Part shown: piece after piece, positions 1 to 8,634 of the stretch
How positions within the stretch are numbered: the stretch's first letter is position 1
Layout of the letters: every line of letters begins with the position of its first letter
Assembly (NCBI RefSeq): GCF_025753795.1
Contig: NZ_JAOWPS010000002.1
Coordinates: 1,062,501 to 1,126,500, forward strand
Origin: Mesorhizobium sp. YC-39
Lineage (GTDB): Bacteria; Pseudomonadota; Alphaproteobacteria; Rhizobiales; Rhizobiaceae
Length of the DNA: 64,000 nucleotides
Direction of reading: 5' to 3'
The notes under the pieces: generated by a model
What the model saw: the letters and a program-made list of their open reading frames with translations, nothing else
Database searches by the model: none
Told to the model about the DNA's origin: nothing
Translations under genes and position numbers: made by a program

Positions 1-1
1 A

Positions 2-376
2 CTCGCCGACGACGCGGCGCGGCACGGCGCCGATGCGGCGATCCGGCGCTGGCTCGGCCATGACCGGCCGTTGCCAGCGTTCGGCCATCCGCTCTATCCC
101 GAGGGCGATCCCCGCGCCATAGCACTTTTGACGGCCATTCCTGTCGACGAGACACTGCAACAACTGGAAAAAGCTGCCTTTGCCGCAACCGGCACGCACC
201 CGAACATCGACTTTGCCCTGGCCGCGCTGACGCGCAGTTTTGGCCTGCCACGCGATGCGCCATTCCAGCTGTTTGCGCTTGGACGCAGCGTCGGCACGAC
301 CGCGCATATGGTCGAACAGATAGCGAGCGGCAGCAGTATCAGGCCGCGCGGACGCTACGAGGGGCTGCTGCCGTAA
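2..376 (+). CDS. Citrate synthase family protein, C-terminal part (partial)
   Basis: The open frame runs in from the window edge and stops at 376, so only about the last 124 residues are visible. They match the C-terminal part of the citrate synthase fold: FGHPLYPEGDPRA, then PNIDFALAAL, where the aspartate sits at the catalytic Asp position of the family, then AHMVEQ and a terminal IRPRGRYEG, the usual citrate/CoA-binding arginine segment. The family condenses oxaloacetate or a related acid with acetyl-CoA. Whether this is true citrate synthase, a methylcitrate synthase or a divergent paralogue cannot be settled without the N-terminus. It converges on phaR, with about 20 bases between the two stops. 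Confidence 0.8.
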   Translation, partial: LADDAARHGADAAIRRWLGHDRPLPAFGHPLYPEGDPRAIALLTAIPVDETLQQLEKAAFAATGTHPNIDFALAALTRSFGLPRDAPFQLFALGRSVGTTAHMVEQIASGSSIRPRGRYEGLLP

Positions 377-396
377 ATCGCCAGAGCGCTATGCAC

Positions 397-1008
397 TCAC
401 GACATGGTGTCGAGCTTGCGCTGCATGGCGGCGATCTGCTCTTTCAACTCCTGCAGGTCGTCGGGTTTTTCCGGCGCATCCTTCCTGGCTGGTTCCGTCG
501 GCGCCGTGCCGGGGCCATTCGAGCCGGCGGGCGGAAATGGTGTGAACAGGCGCATTGCGTTCTGGAACATCTCCATGTTGCGGCGCGTCTGCTCTTCCAG
601 CGCCTTAATCGGCGTGGCGATCTTCATCATGTCCAGCGGTGACTTGCCGATCGCGCCCTTCATCTGCTCGCGGAAGCGTTCCTGCTCCTTTGCGAAGGCG
701 ATCATCGACTGTTCGAGGAAGCTCGGCACGATCATCTGCATCTGGTCGCCGTAGAAGGCGATCAGCTGGCGCAGAAACGGGATCGGCAGCATGTTCTGCC
801 CGTCCTTGTTCTCCAGCTCGAAGATGATCTGGGTCAGCACCGGATGCGTTATGTCGTCGCCGGTCTTGGCATCCTGGACGGTAAACTCCTCGCCCTTCTT
901 GACCATGTCGGCCAGGTCCTCGAGCGTCACATAGGTGCTGGTGCCTGTATTATAGAGGCGGCGATTGGCATATTTCTTGATGATGATTGGTTCGTCTTTC
1001 GCGGCCAT
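397..1008 (-). CDS. phaR: Polyhydroxyalkanoate synthesis repressor PhaR
   Basis: 203-residue PhaR/AniA-type regulator. The N-terminal PHB/PHA accumulation regulator DNA-binding domain (about residues 5-65) contains IIIKKYANRRLYNTGTSTYV, the family signature. The middle (FLEQSMIAFAKEQERFREQM) is the helical part thought to bind polymer, and the C-terminus is a Pro-rich linker followed by a short coiled coil (LQELKEQIAAMQRKLDTM). In the family, PhaR represses phasin and PHA genes and is released by nascent polymer. The start at 1008 is preferred over the ATG at 1014 because the GGAGGG ribosome-binding site at 1015-1020 is 6 bases from 1008 but directly abuts 1014. It is divergent from phaA, so the 1009-1309 spacer may be its target. 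Confidence 0.93.
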   Translation of the reverse strand: MAAKDEPIIIKKYANRRLYNTGTSTYVTLEDLADMVKKGEEFTVQDAKTGDDITHPVLTQIIFELENKDGQNMLPIPFLRQLIAFYGDQMQMIVPSFLEQSMIAFAKEQERFREQMKGAIGKSPLDMMKIATPIKALEEQTRRNMEMFQNAMRLFTPFPPAGSNGPGTAPTEPARKDAPEKPDDLQELKEQIAAMQRKLDTMS

Positions 1009-1109
1009 CTGCATCCCTCCCCGGACACCGGCGCACTTGAGTAAGCAGCCGATAACGATTGCGCCTTTTCAAGGATATGCGCAAAAGCGTCACAATTCCA
1101 AGCGGTTTG

Positions 1110-1162
1110 TGCAGTGCGAGATCAATTAATGCTGCATGGCGGGCTAAATATGCTGCGCAGCA
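1110..1162. promoter_or_regulatory. TGC-rich palindromic motifs between phaR and phaA (candidate PhaR sites)
   Basis: The divergent spacer holds a perfect 12-base palindrome TGCTGCGCAGCA (1151-1162), plus TGCTGCA (1130-1136) and TGCAGTGC (1110-1117). Described PhaR operators in alphaproteobacteria are built from TGC/GCA or CTGC/GCAG half-sites, so these are plausible autoregulatory sites. The assignment is inferred from position and half-site similarity only. The CTGC and GCAG halves here have no spacer, unlike some published sites. Confidence 0.35.
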
Positions 1163-1309
1163 ACGAAGGCCCTCTTCTCATAAGTGCGGGCAAGCCGCTT
1201 GCTACGCATGGCCGGCATGCCCATTTCCGGTTTGACTTGAGTTGTGGAACGGGCAAGAAAAGTCCCTAACGACACTCAAAACACGATCCCCTGAAGTCTG
1301 GAGAAGAAC

Positions 1310-2494
1310 ATGTCCGCTTCCAACACCATCGTCGTCGCCAGCGCGGCGCGCACGCCCGTCGGTTCCTTCAACGGCGTCTTCGCCAACACGCCGGCCCATG
1401 AACTGGGTGCCGTCGCCGTCAAGGAAGCGCTCGCCCGCGCCGGCGTCGACGGCAAGGAGGTCGACGAGGTCATCCTTGGCCAGATCCTGACCGCGGCGCA
1501 AGGCCAGAACCCGGCGCGTCAGGCGGCGATGGCCGCCGGCGTGCCGCAGGAGGCGACCGCCTGGGGTCTCAACCAGCTTTGCGGTTCGGGCCTGCGCGCC
1601 ATCGCGCTCGGCATGCAGCAGATCGCCCAGGGTGACGCGAAGATCATCGTCGCCGGCGGCCAGGAATCGATGTCGATGGCACCGCACGCGCAGCATCTGC
1701 GTGGCGGCGTCAAGATGGGCGACTTCAAGCTGATCGACACCATGATCAAGGACGGCCTGACCGATGCCTTCTACGGCTACCACATGGGCAACACGGCCGA
1801 GAACGTCGCCCGCCAGTGGCAACTGACCCGCGACGATCAGGACAAGTTCGCCGTCGGCTCGCAGAATAAGGCCGAGGCCGCGCAAAAGGCCGGCAAGTTC
1901 AAGGACGAGATCGTCGCTGTCACCATCAAGGGCAAGAAGGGCGACACGATTGTCGATCAGGACGAATACATCCGCCACGGCGCGACCCTCGAAGCCATGG
2001 CCAAGCTGAAACCCGCCTTCGACAAGGAAGGCACCGTCACCGCCGCCAACGCCTCCGGTATCAATGACGGCGCCGCCGCCGCCGTGCTGATGACCGAAGC
2101 TGAAGCCACGAAACGCGGCATCACGCCGCTGGTGCGCATCGTTTCCTGGGCCACCGCCGGCGTCGACCCGCAGATCATGGGCACCGGACCCATCCCCGCC
2201 TCGCGCAAGGCGCTGGCCAAGGCCGGCTGGTCGGTCGGCGACCTCGACCTGGTCGAGGCCAACGAAGCCTTCGCCGCGCAGGCCTGCGCCGTCAACAAGG
2301 ACATGGGCTGGGATCCCTCGATCGTCAACGTCAATGGCGGCGCCATCGCCATCGGCCACCCGGTCGGTGCGTCCGGCGCCCGCATCTTCAACACGCTGGT
2401 TTTCGAGATGCGGCGACGCGGCGCAAAGAAGGGCCTTGCCACGCTGTGCATCGGCGGCGGCATGGGTGTCGCCATGTGCGTGGAAGCGTTGTGA
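1310..2494 (+). CDS. phaA: Acetyl-CoA acetyltransferase (beta-ketothiolase)
   Basis: 394 residues, the normal length for a biosynthetic thiolase. It condenses two acetyl-CoA to acetoacetyl-CoA, the first step of PHB synthesis. The acyl-accepting Cys91 lies in NQLCGSGLRA, His350 in IGHPVGASGAR and Cys380 in TLCIGGGMGVAM, so the catalytic triad is complete. A GGAGAAG ribosome-binding site precedes the ATG. phbB follows 124 bases downstream on the same strand, so the two probably form a phaAB operon, as in Sinorhizobium and Mesorhizobium. The synthase phaC is not in the window. The large open frame on the opposite strand (1202-2671) is a GC-skew shadow. Confidence 0.96.
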   Translation: MSASNTIVVASAARTPVGSFNGVFANTPAHELGAVAVKEALARAGVDGKEVDEVILGQILTAAQGQNPARQAAMAAGVPQEATAWGLNQLCGSGLRAIALGMQQIAQGDAKIIVAGGQESMSMAPHAQHLRGGVKMGDFKLIDTMIKDGLTDAFYGYHMGNTAENVARQWQLTRDDQDKFAVGSQNKAEAAQKAGKFKDEIVAVTIKGKKGDTIVDQDEYIRHGATLEAMAKLKPAFDKEGTVTAANASGINDGAAAAVLMTEAEATKRGITPLVRIVSWATAGVDPQIMGTGPIPASRKALAKAGWSVGDLDLVEANEAFAAQACAVNKDMGWDPSIVNVNGGAIAIGHPVGASGARIFNTLVFEMRRRGAKKGLATLCIGGGMGVAMCVEAL

Positions 2495-2618
2495 GGACAT
2501 CAAAGTGGAGACAGAGCGGTGAAGCCGTGAAATAGTCGATTGGTGAACGGGGCTCGATCGCCGCCAGAGCGTTGCCTCGTCCACTGAATGCCGTCCATGA
2601 ATAAAAGGGGAGGATATC

Positions 2619-3341
2619 ATGACAAAGGTTGCAATCGTTACGGGCGGGTCGCGTGGCATCGGCGCGGCCATATCGATCGCGTTGAAGAATGCCGGCTATT
2701 CGGTTGCCGCGAACTACGCCGGCAATGATGAAGCCGCGCAGAAATTCAAGGCGGAGACCGGCATCCCCGTCTACAAATGGTCGGTCGCCGACTACGATGC
2801 CTGCGCCGCCGGCATCGGGCGGGTCGAGGCCGATCTCGGCCCGGTTTCCGTGCTGGTCAACAACGCCGGCATCACCCGCGACGCTATGTTCCACAAGATG
2901 ACGCGCGAGCAATGGAAGGAGGTCCTCGACACCAACCTGTCCGGCGTCTTCAATATGACGCATCCGCTGTGGGGCGGCATGCGCGACCGCAAATTCGGTC
3001 GCGTCATCACCATCTCCTCGATCAACGGCCAGAAGGGCCAGACCGGCCAAGTCAACTATTCGGCCTCGAAGGCCGGCGACATCGGCTTCACCAAGGCGCT
3101 CGCCCAGGAAGGGGCCCGGGCCGGCATCACCGTCAATGTCATCTGCCCCGGCTATATCGCCACCGACATGGTCATGGCTGTGCCTGAAAAGGTGCGTGAA
3201 TCGATCGTCGCTCAAATCCCTGCAGGTCGGCTCGGCGAGCCGGAGGAGATCGCGCGCTGTGTCGTCTTCCTCGCCTCCGACGACGCCGGTTTCATCACCG
3301 GCTCGACCCTCACCGCCAATGGCGGCCAGTACATCACCTGA
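2619..3341 (+). CDS. phbB: Acetoacetyl-CoA reductase (NADPH)
   Basis: 240-residue classical short-chain dehydrogenase. The cofactor-binding TGGSRGIG is at residues 8-15, NNAG at 81-84, and the catalytic Ser134-Tyr147-Lys151 lie in TISSINGQ and VNYSASKAG. It reduces acetoacetyl-CoA to (R)-3-hydroxybutyryl-CoA, the second step of PHB synthesis. Its position directly after the thiolase and opposite phaR supports this over a generic SDR or FabG role. A strong GGGGAGG ribosome-binding site lies 7-8 bases before the ATG at 2619. No clear terminator follows, and a long non-coding stretch begins after the stop. Confidence 0.94.
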   Translation: MTKVAIVTGGSRGIGAAISIALKNAGYSVAANYAGNDEAAQKFKAETGIPVYKWSVADYDACAAGIGRVEADLGPVSVLVNNAGITRDAMFHKMTREQWKEVLDTNLSGVFNMTHPLWGGMRDRKFGRVITISSINGQKGQTGQVNYSASKAGDIGFTKALAQEGARAGITVNVICPGYIATDMVMAVPEKVRESIVAQIPAGRLGEPEEIARCVVFLASDDAGFITGSTLTANGGQYIT

Positions 3342-3517
3342 GGCTTCAGCAGGGACGGAGCGGGAATGTCCATCGCCGCCCCCAGCAAGACTCCAGCGCT
3401 ACGCCCTGACCCAATCCGGCACGCAAAGGTTAAGGGTGGCTCAGCCGCGTGTGCAAAACCGGTTTCACAACCTGTGGATTCTCGGTGGAAAACCTGTTCA
3501 CAACACAACATGTTGGG

Positions 3518-3569
3518 GTGAACAAAACAGGAATTCCGACCTATCTCTGATTCGTCGTCGTTTCGTTCC
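3518..3569. repeat. Copy 1 of a ~52-base imperfect direct repeat
   Basis: It begins GTGAACAAA and ends TTCGTTCC. It aligns with 3790-3841 over its whole length, sharing GTGAACAAA, AAT.CCG and TGATTCGTCG.CG.TTCGTTCC. The 3' half forms the left arm of a hairpin reaching about 3598. Confidence 0.65.
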
Positions 3570-3789
3570 GGCTTTGACCGGAACGTTAACGACGAAGCCC
3601 GAAATCACGGCCAGAAAAGTTAAGACGCATTAGGAAACGTCAATAATTTCATTACCTTGGAGAGGCCGGCCGGTCAGCCGCGTTCGTTCCCCGGCAAAGA
3701 TTAACGACGGCGTTCTCTCTGCATGAATCGGGCCAATTAACCGATTCAGCATGTGGTGCGTAATGCCACCAGAAAATCCAGATGTAGCC

Positions 3790-3841
3790 GTGAACAAACC
3801 CTGAATCCGCGCGAGTCAGTGATTCGTCGCCGATTCGTTCC
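3790..3841. repeat. Copy 2 of a ~52-base imperfect direct repeat
   Basis: Second copy, 272 bases after the first and of the same length. It is followed by a looser hairpin in which GTTCC at about 3837 can pair with GGAAC near 3868. The conserved hairpin-forming end suggests selection on structure or a protein site, rather than a simple slippage duplication. Confidence 0.65.
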
Positions 3842-4019
3842 AGACTCGTTCCACCTGTTAATTCGGGAACAGAATCCGGCGTCCGAATGGAACCTTCGGC
3901 CCGCCGTTGGAACATTCCGCTTTCGCTTCGTGCGCGAAATCCCTATGTGTGCGCTGTCACACGCGCCACCACTGGCGTGCTCCCCGGCAACGAGCGGCAG
4001 AAGCGTTATTTCCGAGCCG

Positions 4020-7000
4020 ATGAACATCCAGCCGAAACACACTGAGCCGCTGATCCTGTCGGGCCGCGACGTGACTGCGGTGCTCGGTCCGACGAACACC
4101 GGCAAGACCCATCTCGCCATCGAGCGCATGGTAGCGCATGACAGCGGCGTCATCGGCCTGCCGCTCAGGCTGCTCGCCCGCGAGGTCTACACCCGCGTCT
4201 GCGAGAAGGTCGGCGCCCACAAGGTGGCGCTCATCACCGGCGAGGAGAAGATTCAGCCGGTCGGCGCGAAATACTCGGTCTGCACAGTGGAAGCCATGCC
4301 GCGCGAGACCGACGCCGCCTTCGTCGCCATCGACGAGGTTCAGCTTGCGGGCGATCTCGAGCGCGGCCACATCTTCACCGACCGCATCCTGCATCTGCGC
4401 GGCCGCCAGGAGACGCTGCTGCTGGGCGCTGCCACCATGCACGGCATCCTGCAGCGCCTGCTGAAGGGCGTGTCTGTGGTGACCCGGCCACGCCTGTCGC
4501 ATCTGGCCTATGCCGGCTCGAAGAAACTGACCCGCTTGCCCAGGCGCACGGCGATCGTCGCCTTCTCCGCCGACGAGGTCTACGCCATCGCCGAACTGAT
4601 CCGCCGCCAGCAGGGCGGGGCCGCGGTCGTGCTCGGCGCGCTCAGCCCCCGCACCCGCAACGCGCAGGTGGCGCTGTTCCAGGCGGGTGATGTCGATTAC
4701 CTCGTCGCCACCGACGCCATCGGCATGGGGCTCAACCTCGATCTTGACCACGTCGCCTTCGCCCAGAACCGCAAATTCGACGGCTACCAGTACCGCAATC
4801 TGACGGCGGCCGAGCTCGGCCAGATTGCCGGTCGCGCCGGCCGGCATTTGCGCGACGGCACCTTCGGCGTCACCGGCCAGGTCGATCCGCTGGACGAGGA
4901 GCTGGTCAAGAAGATCGAAGGCCATGATTTCGATCCGGTGAAAGTGCTGCAGTGGCGCACCGCGCATTTCGATTTCGCCAGCCTCGATGCGCTGAAGCGC
5001 TCGATCGAGACCAACGCGCCGGTCGAAGGCCTGACGCGCGCGCTGCCGGCGGTGGACGCGCAGGCTTTGGAGCACCTCTCCCGCGACGAGGAAATAAGGG
5101 CGCTCGCCACCGATCCCGGGCGCGTGGCGCTGCTGTGGGAAGCCTGCGCGCTTCCCGATTACAGGAAGATCGCGCCGGCCCAGCATGCCGACCTGATCGC
5201 CTCGATCTACATGGACCTTGCCAGGCATGGCCATGTCGACGAGAATTACATGGCCGAACAGGTGCGCCGTGCCGACACGACAGAGGGCGACATCGACACG
5301 CTGTCGCACCGGATTGCCCAGATCCGCACCTGGACTTTCGTTTCCAACCGGCCCGGCTGGCTGGCCGATCAGGCACACTGGCAGGAAAAGACGCGCGAAA
5401 TCGAAGACAGATTGTCGGATGCGCTGCATGAGCGGTTGACGAAACGCTTCGTAGACCGCAGGACTTCCGTCCTCATGCGGCGCCTTAGAGAAAATACCAT
5501 GCCTGAAGCCGAAATCAGCCCAACCGGAACCGTCCTCGTCGAAGGCCATCATGTCGGCGAATTGCAGGGGTTTCGCTTCACCGCAGACCAGAGCGCCGGT
5601 GGCGAGGACGCCAAGGCAGTGCGCACGGCAGCGCAGAAGGCGCTTGCAGCCGAATTCGAGGCACGGGCCGAACGTTTCGGCGCCTCAGCCAACGGCGATA
5701 TCGCGCTCGGCTCCGACGGCACGCTGCGCTGGATCGGTGCACCGATCGGCACGCTGGTGGCAGGCGACGAAGCATTGAAGCCGCGCCTGGTGCTGCTGGC
5801 CGACGAACAGCTTACCGGTCCCGCCCGCGACAAGGTCGCGGCGCGCGCCGAGCGCTTCGTCAATTTTCAGATCGAGTCCTTGCTGAAGCCGCTGGTCGAT
5901 CTCAAGAATGCCGATCAGATTACCGGCATCGGCCGCGGCATCGCCTTCCAGCTCGTCGAGCATTTCGGCCTCATCAATCGCCGCGACATCGCCGAGGAGA
6001 TGAAGTCGCTCGACCAGGAGGGCCGTGCCGCACTGCGCCGGCTGGGCGTGCGCTTCGGCGCCTACCATGTCTTCGTGCCGGCCCTGATCAAGCCGGCGCC
6101 GGCCGGACTGGTCACGCTGTTATGGGCACTGAAGAACGACGGCAAGGACAAACCAGGCTTTGGCGACGTCGTCCATGCGCTTGCGTCAGGCCGCACCTCG
6201 GTGGTCATCGACCCCACTTTCGACAAGACCTTCTACAAGCTTGCCGGCTACCGCAATCTCGGCCGGCGCGCGGTACGCGTCGACATCCTTGAGCGGCTGG
6301 CCGACCTGATCCGTCCGGCGACCAACTGGAAGCCGGGTCTGGGACAACGCCCCGACGGCGCCTATGACGGCCAGTCCTTCATGGTGACGCCGCCGATGAT
6401 GTCGATCCTCGGCGCCACCGCCGACGACATGGAAGAGATCCTGAAAGGCTTGGGCTATCGGGCCGAACCGAAACCGGCTGCCGAGGTGAAGGCGCGGCTG
6501 GAAGCGCAGGACAATGCCGCGCGCGAAGCGGCCGCGGCGAAGCTGGAAGAGGCCGCCCGCGCCGAGCAGACCAAAGCGGCGGCAGCCGCTGCAACAGACG
6601 TAGCCGCGGAGGCCTCGGTCGAGGGTTCGGAACCGGCCGTCGCTGCTGAAGCTACCGTCGAGATTGCTGCCGAGCCCATCTCGGAAGCAGCAGCGGAACC
6701 TGTAGCGGAAGAGCAGCCCGAAGCTGCACCCGAAATCACAGAGGCTCCGTTCGCAGCGGAAGCCGCCGCCGAGGAGCCTGCTGAACCGGCTGCCGAGCCA
6801 GAGGCCGAAGCCGAACCTGTTGAGGCCGCACCGGCAGAGGCAATTGAAGCTGCAACGGAACTGGCACCGGCCGAACCAGCCGCAGTGGCGGAGACTGCCG
6901 CTGGCGAGCCCGCGGTGGAAGCCGAGGAGCCGAAACCGATCCTGCTTTGGCGGCAGGGTCGCTTCGACCAGCGCCCCCGCCACCGCCACCATGACAATCG

Positions 7001-7376
7001 CGCTCGCCCACGCAACGGACAGGCTGCGCAGGGCCGTGACACGCCGGCAGGCGCCGAAGGCGCACCCCGGCCGACCCATGAAGGTCGCCGCGACCAGCGC
7101 GACGGCGCCGGCAAGCCGCGCTTCGACCGCTCGAAGTTCAAGCCCAAGCCGCAGGGTGAGGGCGCGGAACGGCGTGATGGCAAGCCGCATGGCGAGCGTC
7201 CTGACCGGCGCGACAACAGGCCCGACTGGAAGGGCGGCAGGCAGGACGGCAAGGGCGGCGCGCCAGGCGGCAAGCCTGCTTTCCAGGCCAAGCCGCGTGA
7301 GGAGCGCCCGGTGCGCTTCGATCCGGACTCGCCCTTCGCCAAGCTCGCCGCGCTGCGCGACCAGCTGAAGAAATAG
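4020..7376 (+). CDS. Suv3-like ATP-dependent RNA helicase with low-complexity tail
   Basis: 1118 residues from the ATG at 4020, which is preferred over upstream starts because the helicase core (Walker A GPTNTGKT at residues 23-30) begins just after it. The Walker B-like motif is DEVQ (105-108), followed by motif III GAATM and a helicase C domain with ATDAIGMGLN and QIAGRAGR. The middle matches the Suv3 C-terminal region. About residues 827-977 are Ala/Glu-rich and acidic. The last ~140 residues are rich in Arg, Gly, Asp and Lys, resembling degradosome-type RNA-binding tails. Suv3 homologues unwind RNA during decay. The S4-domain gene follows 14 bases downstream, suggesting joint expression. 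The role in alphaproteobacteria is inferred. Confidence 0.88.
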   Translation: MNIQPKHTEPLILSGRDVTAVLGPTNTGKTHLAIERMVAHDSGVIGLPLRLLAREVYTRVCEKVGAHKVALITGEEKIQPVGAKYSVCTVEAMPRETDAAFVAIDEVQLAGDLERGHIFTDRILHLRGRQETLLLGAATMHGILQRLLKGVSVVTRPRLSHLAYAGSKKLTRLPRRTAIVAFSADEVYAIAELIRRQQGGAAVVLGALSPRTRNAQVALFQAGDVDYLVATDAIGMGLNLDLDHVAFAQNRKFDGYQYRNLTAAELGQIAGRAGRHLRDGTFGVTGQVDPLDEELVKKIEGHDFDPVKVLQWRTAHFDFASLDALKRSIETNAPVEGLTRALPAVDAQALEHLSRDEEIRALATDPGRVALLWEACALPDYRKIAPAQHADLIASIYMDLARHGHVDENYMAEQVRRADTTEGDIDTLSHRIAQIRTWTFVSNRPGWLADQAHWQEKTREIEDRLSDALHERLTKRFVDRRTSVLMRRLRENTMPEAEISPTGTVLVEGHHVGELQGFRFTADQSAGGEDAKAVRTAAQKALAAEFEARAERFGASANGDIALGSDGTLRWIGAPIGTLVAGDEALKPRLVLLADEQLTGPARDKVAARAERFVNFQIESLLKPLVDLKNADQITGIGRGIAFQLVEHFGLINRRDIAEEMKSLDQEGRAALRRLGVRFGAYHVFVPALIKPAPAGLVTLLWALKNDGKDKPGFGDVVHALASGRTSVVIDPTFDKTFYKLAGYRNLGRRAVRVDILERLADLIRPATNWKPGLGQRPDGAYDGQSFMVTPPMMSILGATADDMEEILKGLGYRAEPKPAAEVKARLEAQDNAAREAAAAKLEEAARAEQTKAAAAAATDVAAEASVEGSEPAVAAEATVEIAAEPISEAAAEPVAEEQPEAAPEITEAPFAAEAAAEEPAEPAAEPEAEAEPVEAAPAEAIEAATELAPAEPAAVAETAAGEPAVEAEEPKPILLWRQGRFDQRPRHRHHDNRARPRNGQAAQGRDTPAGAEGAPRPTHEGRRDQRDGAGKPRFDRSKFKPKPQGEGAERRDGKPHGERPDRRDNRPDWKGGRQDGKGGAPGGKPAFQAKPREERPVRFDPDSPFAKLAALRDQLKK

Positions 7377-7390
7377 CGCAGCTCGGTCCG

Positions 7391-7777
7391 ATGGTCGCTG
7401 AAGGCCGCCAGCGCATCGACAAATGGCTGTTCTTTTCGCGCGCGGTGAAATCGCGTTCACTGGCGGCGAAACTGGTGGTAGCCGGGCGCGTCCGCATCAA
7501 TCGCGACAAAGCAGCGCAGGCCTCCGATATGGTCAGGCCCGGCGACGTGCTCACCATCACGCTTGATCGGCGCATCTTTGTCTGGAAGGTGCTCGGCACG
7601 GGAACCCGGCGCGGCCCGGCCGAGGAGGCGCGCACGCTCTATGAGGACATGTCGCCGCCGCCCACGCCGAAGGGCGAGGCTATTCCCGACGCAATTCCCG
7701 CGCTGCGCGAGGCCGGCAGCGGCCGCCCGACCAAGAAGCAACGCCGGGAAACCGACCGCCTGCTGGGCGACGACTAG
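7391..7777 (+). CDS. S4-domain RNA-binding protein (Hsp15-like)
   Basis: 128 residues. The N-terminal S4 domain (about residues 6-60) contains [20 protein letters not shown], then GRVRIN and RPGDVLTI, the pattern of the Hsp15/YrfH group, which binds nascent-chain-blocked 50S subunits or structured RNA. The basic tail ([15 protein letters not shown]) is typical of rhizobial members. It lies 14 bases after the helicase gene and so probably shares its transcript, giving an RNA-handling pair. The ribosome-binding site is weak, compatible with translational coupling. Confidence 0.85.
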   Translation: MVAEGRQRIDKWLFFSRAVKSRSLAAKLVVAGRVRINRDKAAQASDMVRPGDVLTITLDRRIFVWKVLGTGTRRGPAEEARTLYEDMSPPPTPKGEAIPDAIPALREAGSGRPTKKQRRETDRLLGDD

Positions 7778-7925
7778 GCAATCGCCAACCTCCATCGGGG
7801 CAACCGTCTGGAATTCCATTCCCGGAACGCCGATATCGGTGGGAATGGCCGCCCTTGCATGCAGCGGGCAAAGGCGTTACCTCACCAAAAAAGCCCAACA
7901 AAATGGGACGTCCCGGAGCCGACCG

Positions 7926-8264
7926 ATGACCTATGTCGTGACCGACAATTGCATTAAATGCAAATACATGGACTGTATCGAGGTCTGTCCGGTCGACTGT
8001 TTCTACGAAGGCGAGAACATGCTCGTCATCCATCCCGACGAGTGCATCGACTGCGGTGTCTGCGAACCGGAGTGCCCGGCGGACGCGATCAAGCCGGACA
8101 CCGAGCCGGGCCTCGACAAATGGCTGCAGATCAATACCGAATACGCCGAAAAATGGCCCAACATCACGGCCAAGAAAGAGCCTCCGGCAGACGCCAAGAC
8201 CTTCGACGGTGAGGCCGGAAAGTTCGAGAAATATTTCTCCGCCGAGCCCGGCGAAGGTGATTGA
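7926..8264 (+). CDS. fdxA: Ferredoxin FdxA (3Fe-4S / 4Fe-4S)
   Basis: 112-residue seven-iron ferredoxin. Cys9, Cys17 and Cys50 are placed for the 3Fe-4S cluster, and [11 protein letters not shown] (Cys40, 43, 46) with Cys21 for the 4Fe-4S cluster. The C-terminal extension after residue 60 ([14 protein letters not shown]...) is the usual tail of alphaproteobacterial FdxA. The ATG at 7926 fits the family N-terminus MTYVVTDNC. The longer frame from 7563 would overlap the S4 gene. It is a cytosolic electron carrier whose redox partners cannot be told from this locus. Confidence 0.95.
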   Translation: MTYVVTDNCIKCKYMDCIEVCPVDCFYEGENMLVIHPDECIDCGVCEPECPADAIKPDTEPGLDKWLQINTEYAEKWPNITAKKEPPADAKTFDGEAGKFEKYFSAEPGEGD

Positions 8265-8634
8265 TGGCAATGCCGGCTCAGCCGGCATGACGTTGCGTAA
8301 CAGCCATGATACATTAACTGCCTTGACAGGCAGCGGTTGTGCTCGGCCTTCGCGTATGCAGCAAAACCTTGATTCTTCCGACTTTTTGTGCTACATCAGC
8401 CAAACATGCCGGTGACACAACGTCGATTTATGGCGCCAACGCCCCAAATCACTGAAAGGTGAACTTCTCAATCCGGACCAGAGCAATCTGGGGCAGGCGG
8501 TCGCAATTTATGCGGTTTGCCGTCCTGGCTTTTCCGGTGGGTTCATCTGTTGTGCGGCTAACGGTCGGTAGTCCGATCGCATGAGTTCAGCCGGCGCCGC
8601 CATGCCGGCACCACAACAAGGAGTTCACGGCGTA
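8265..8634 (+). other. Non-coding region upstream of carD
   Basis: 370 bases without a gene. Just after fdxA is a perfect 8-base inverted repeat with a 3-base loop (8270-8288). It has no following T-run, so it is at best a weak terminator. A candidate sigma-70 promoter for carD is TTGATT (8369-8374), a 16-base spacer and CTACAT (8391-8396), giving a long (~230-base) untranslated leader. The leader is fairly rich in T and G and may be structured. I see no known riboswitch in it. Confidence 0.35.

Larger units (their letters stand above)
3342..4019 (+). other. 678-base non-coding stretch with duplicated hairpin motifs
   Basis: I see no convincing gene between phbB and the helicase. An open frame in phase with the helicase runs from 3753, but it starts inside repeat-rich sequence and its translation resembles nothing known. 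Less GC-rich than its surroundings, the stretch contains a nested palindrome (GTTCAC 3496-3501 and GTGAAC 3518-3523 around CAACATGTTG 3506-3515), two copies of a ~52-base motif, and a long hairpin at about 3551-3598 (TTCGTCGT with ACGACGAA outside, GTTCCGG with CCGGAAC inside). A structured leader for the helicase or a small RNA are both possible. Confidence 0.5.

Noticed and set aside
1202..2671. 489-residue minus-strand open frame opposite phaA
   Set aside because: It is fully antisense to an intact thiolase with all catalytic residues. Long antisense frames are expected at this GC content, and its translation is low-complexity Gly/Asp/Arg/Val.
3342..4019. Possible replication origin
   Set aside because: The stretch is less GC-rich with several GTTCAC/GTGGATT strings, but none fits the DnaA box TTATCCACA with fewer than two mismatches, and the usual alphaproteobacterial oriC neighbours (hemE, maf, dnaA) are absent.
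3957..5552. 531-residue minus-strand open frame opposite the helicase
   Set aside because: Antisense to conserved helicase motifs, with no recognisable domain and no ribosome-binding site. The same reasoning removes 6186-7460, 18471-20849, 26831-28390 and 36088-37641.
8270..8288. Terminator after fdxA
   Set aside because: The 8-base inverted repeat has a 3-base loop and no T-run on either strand.
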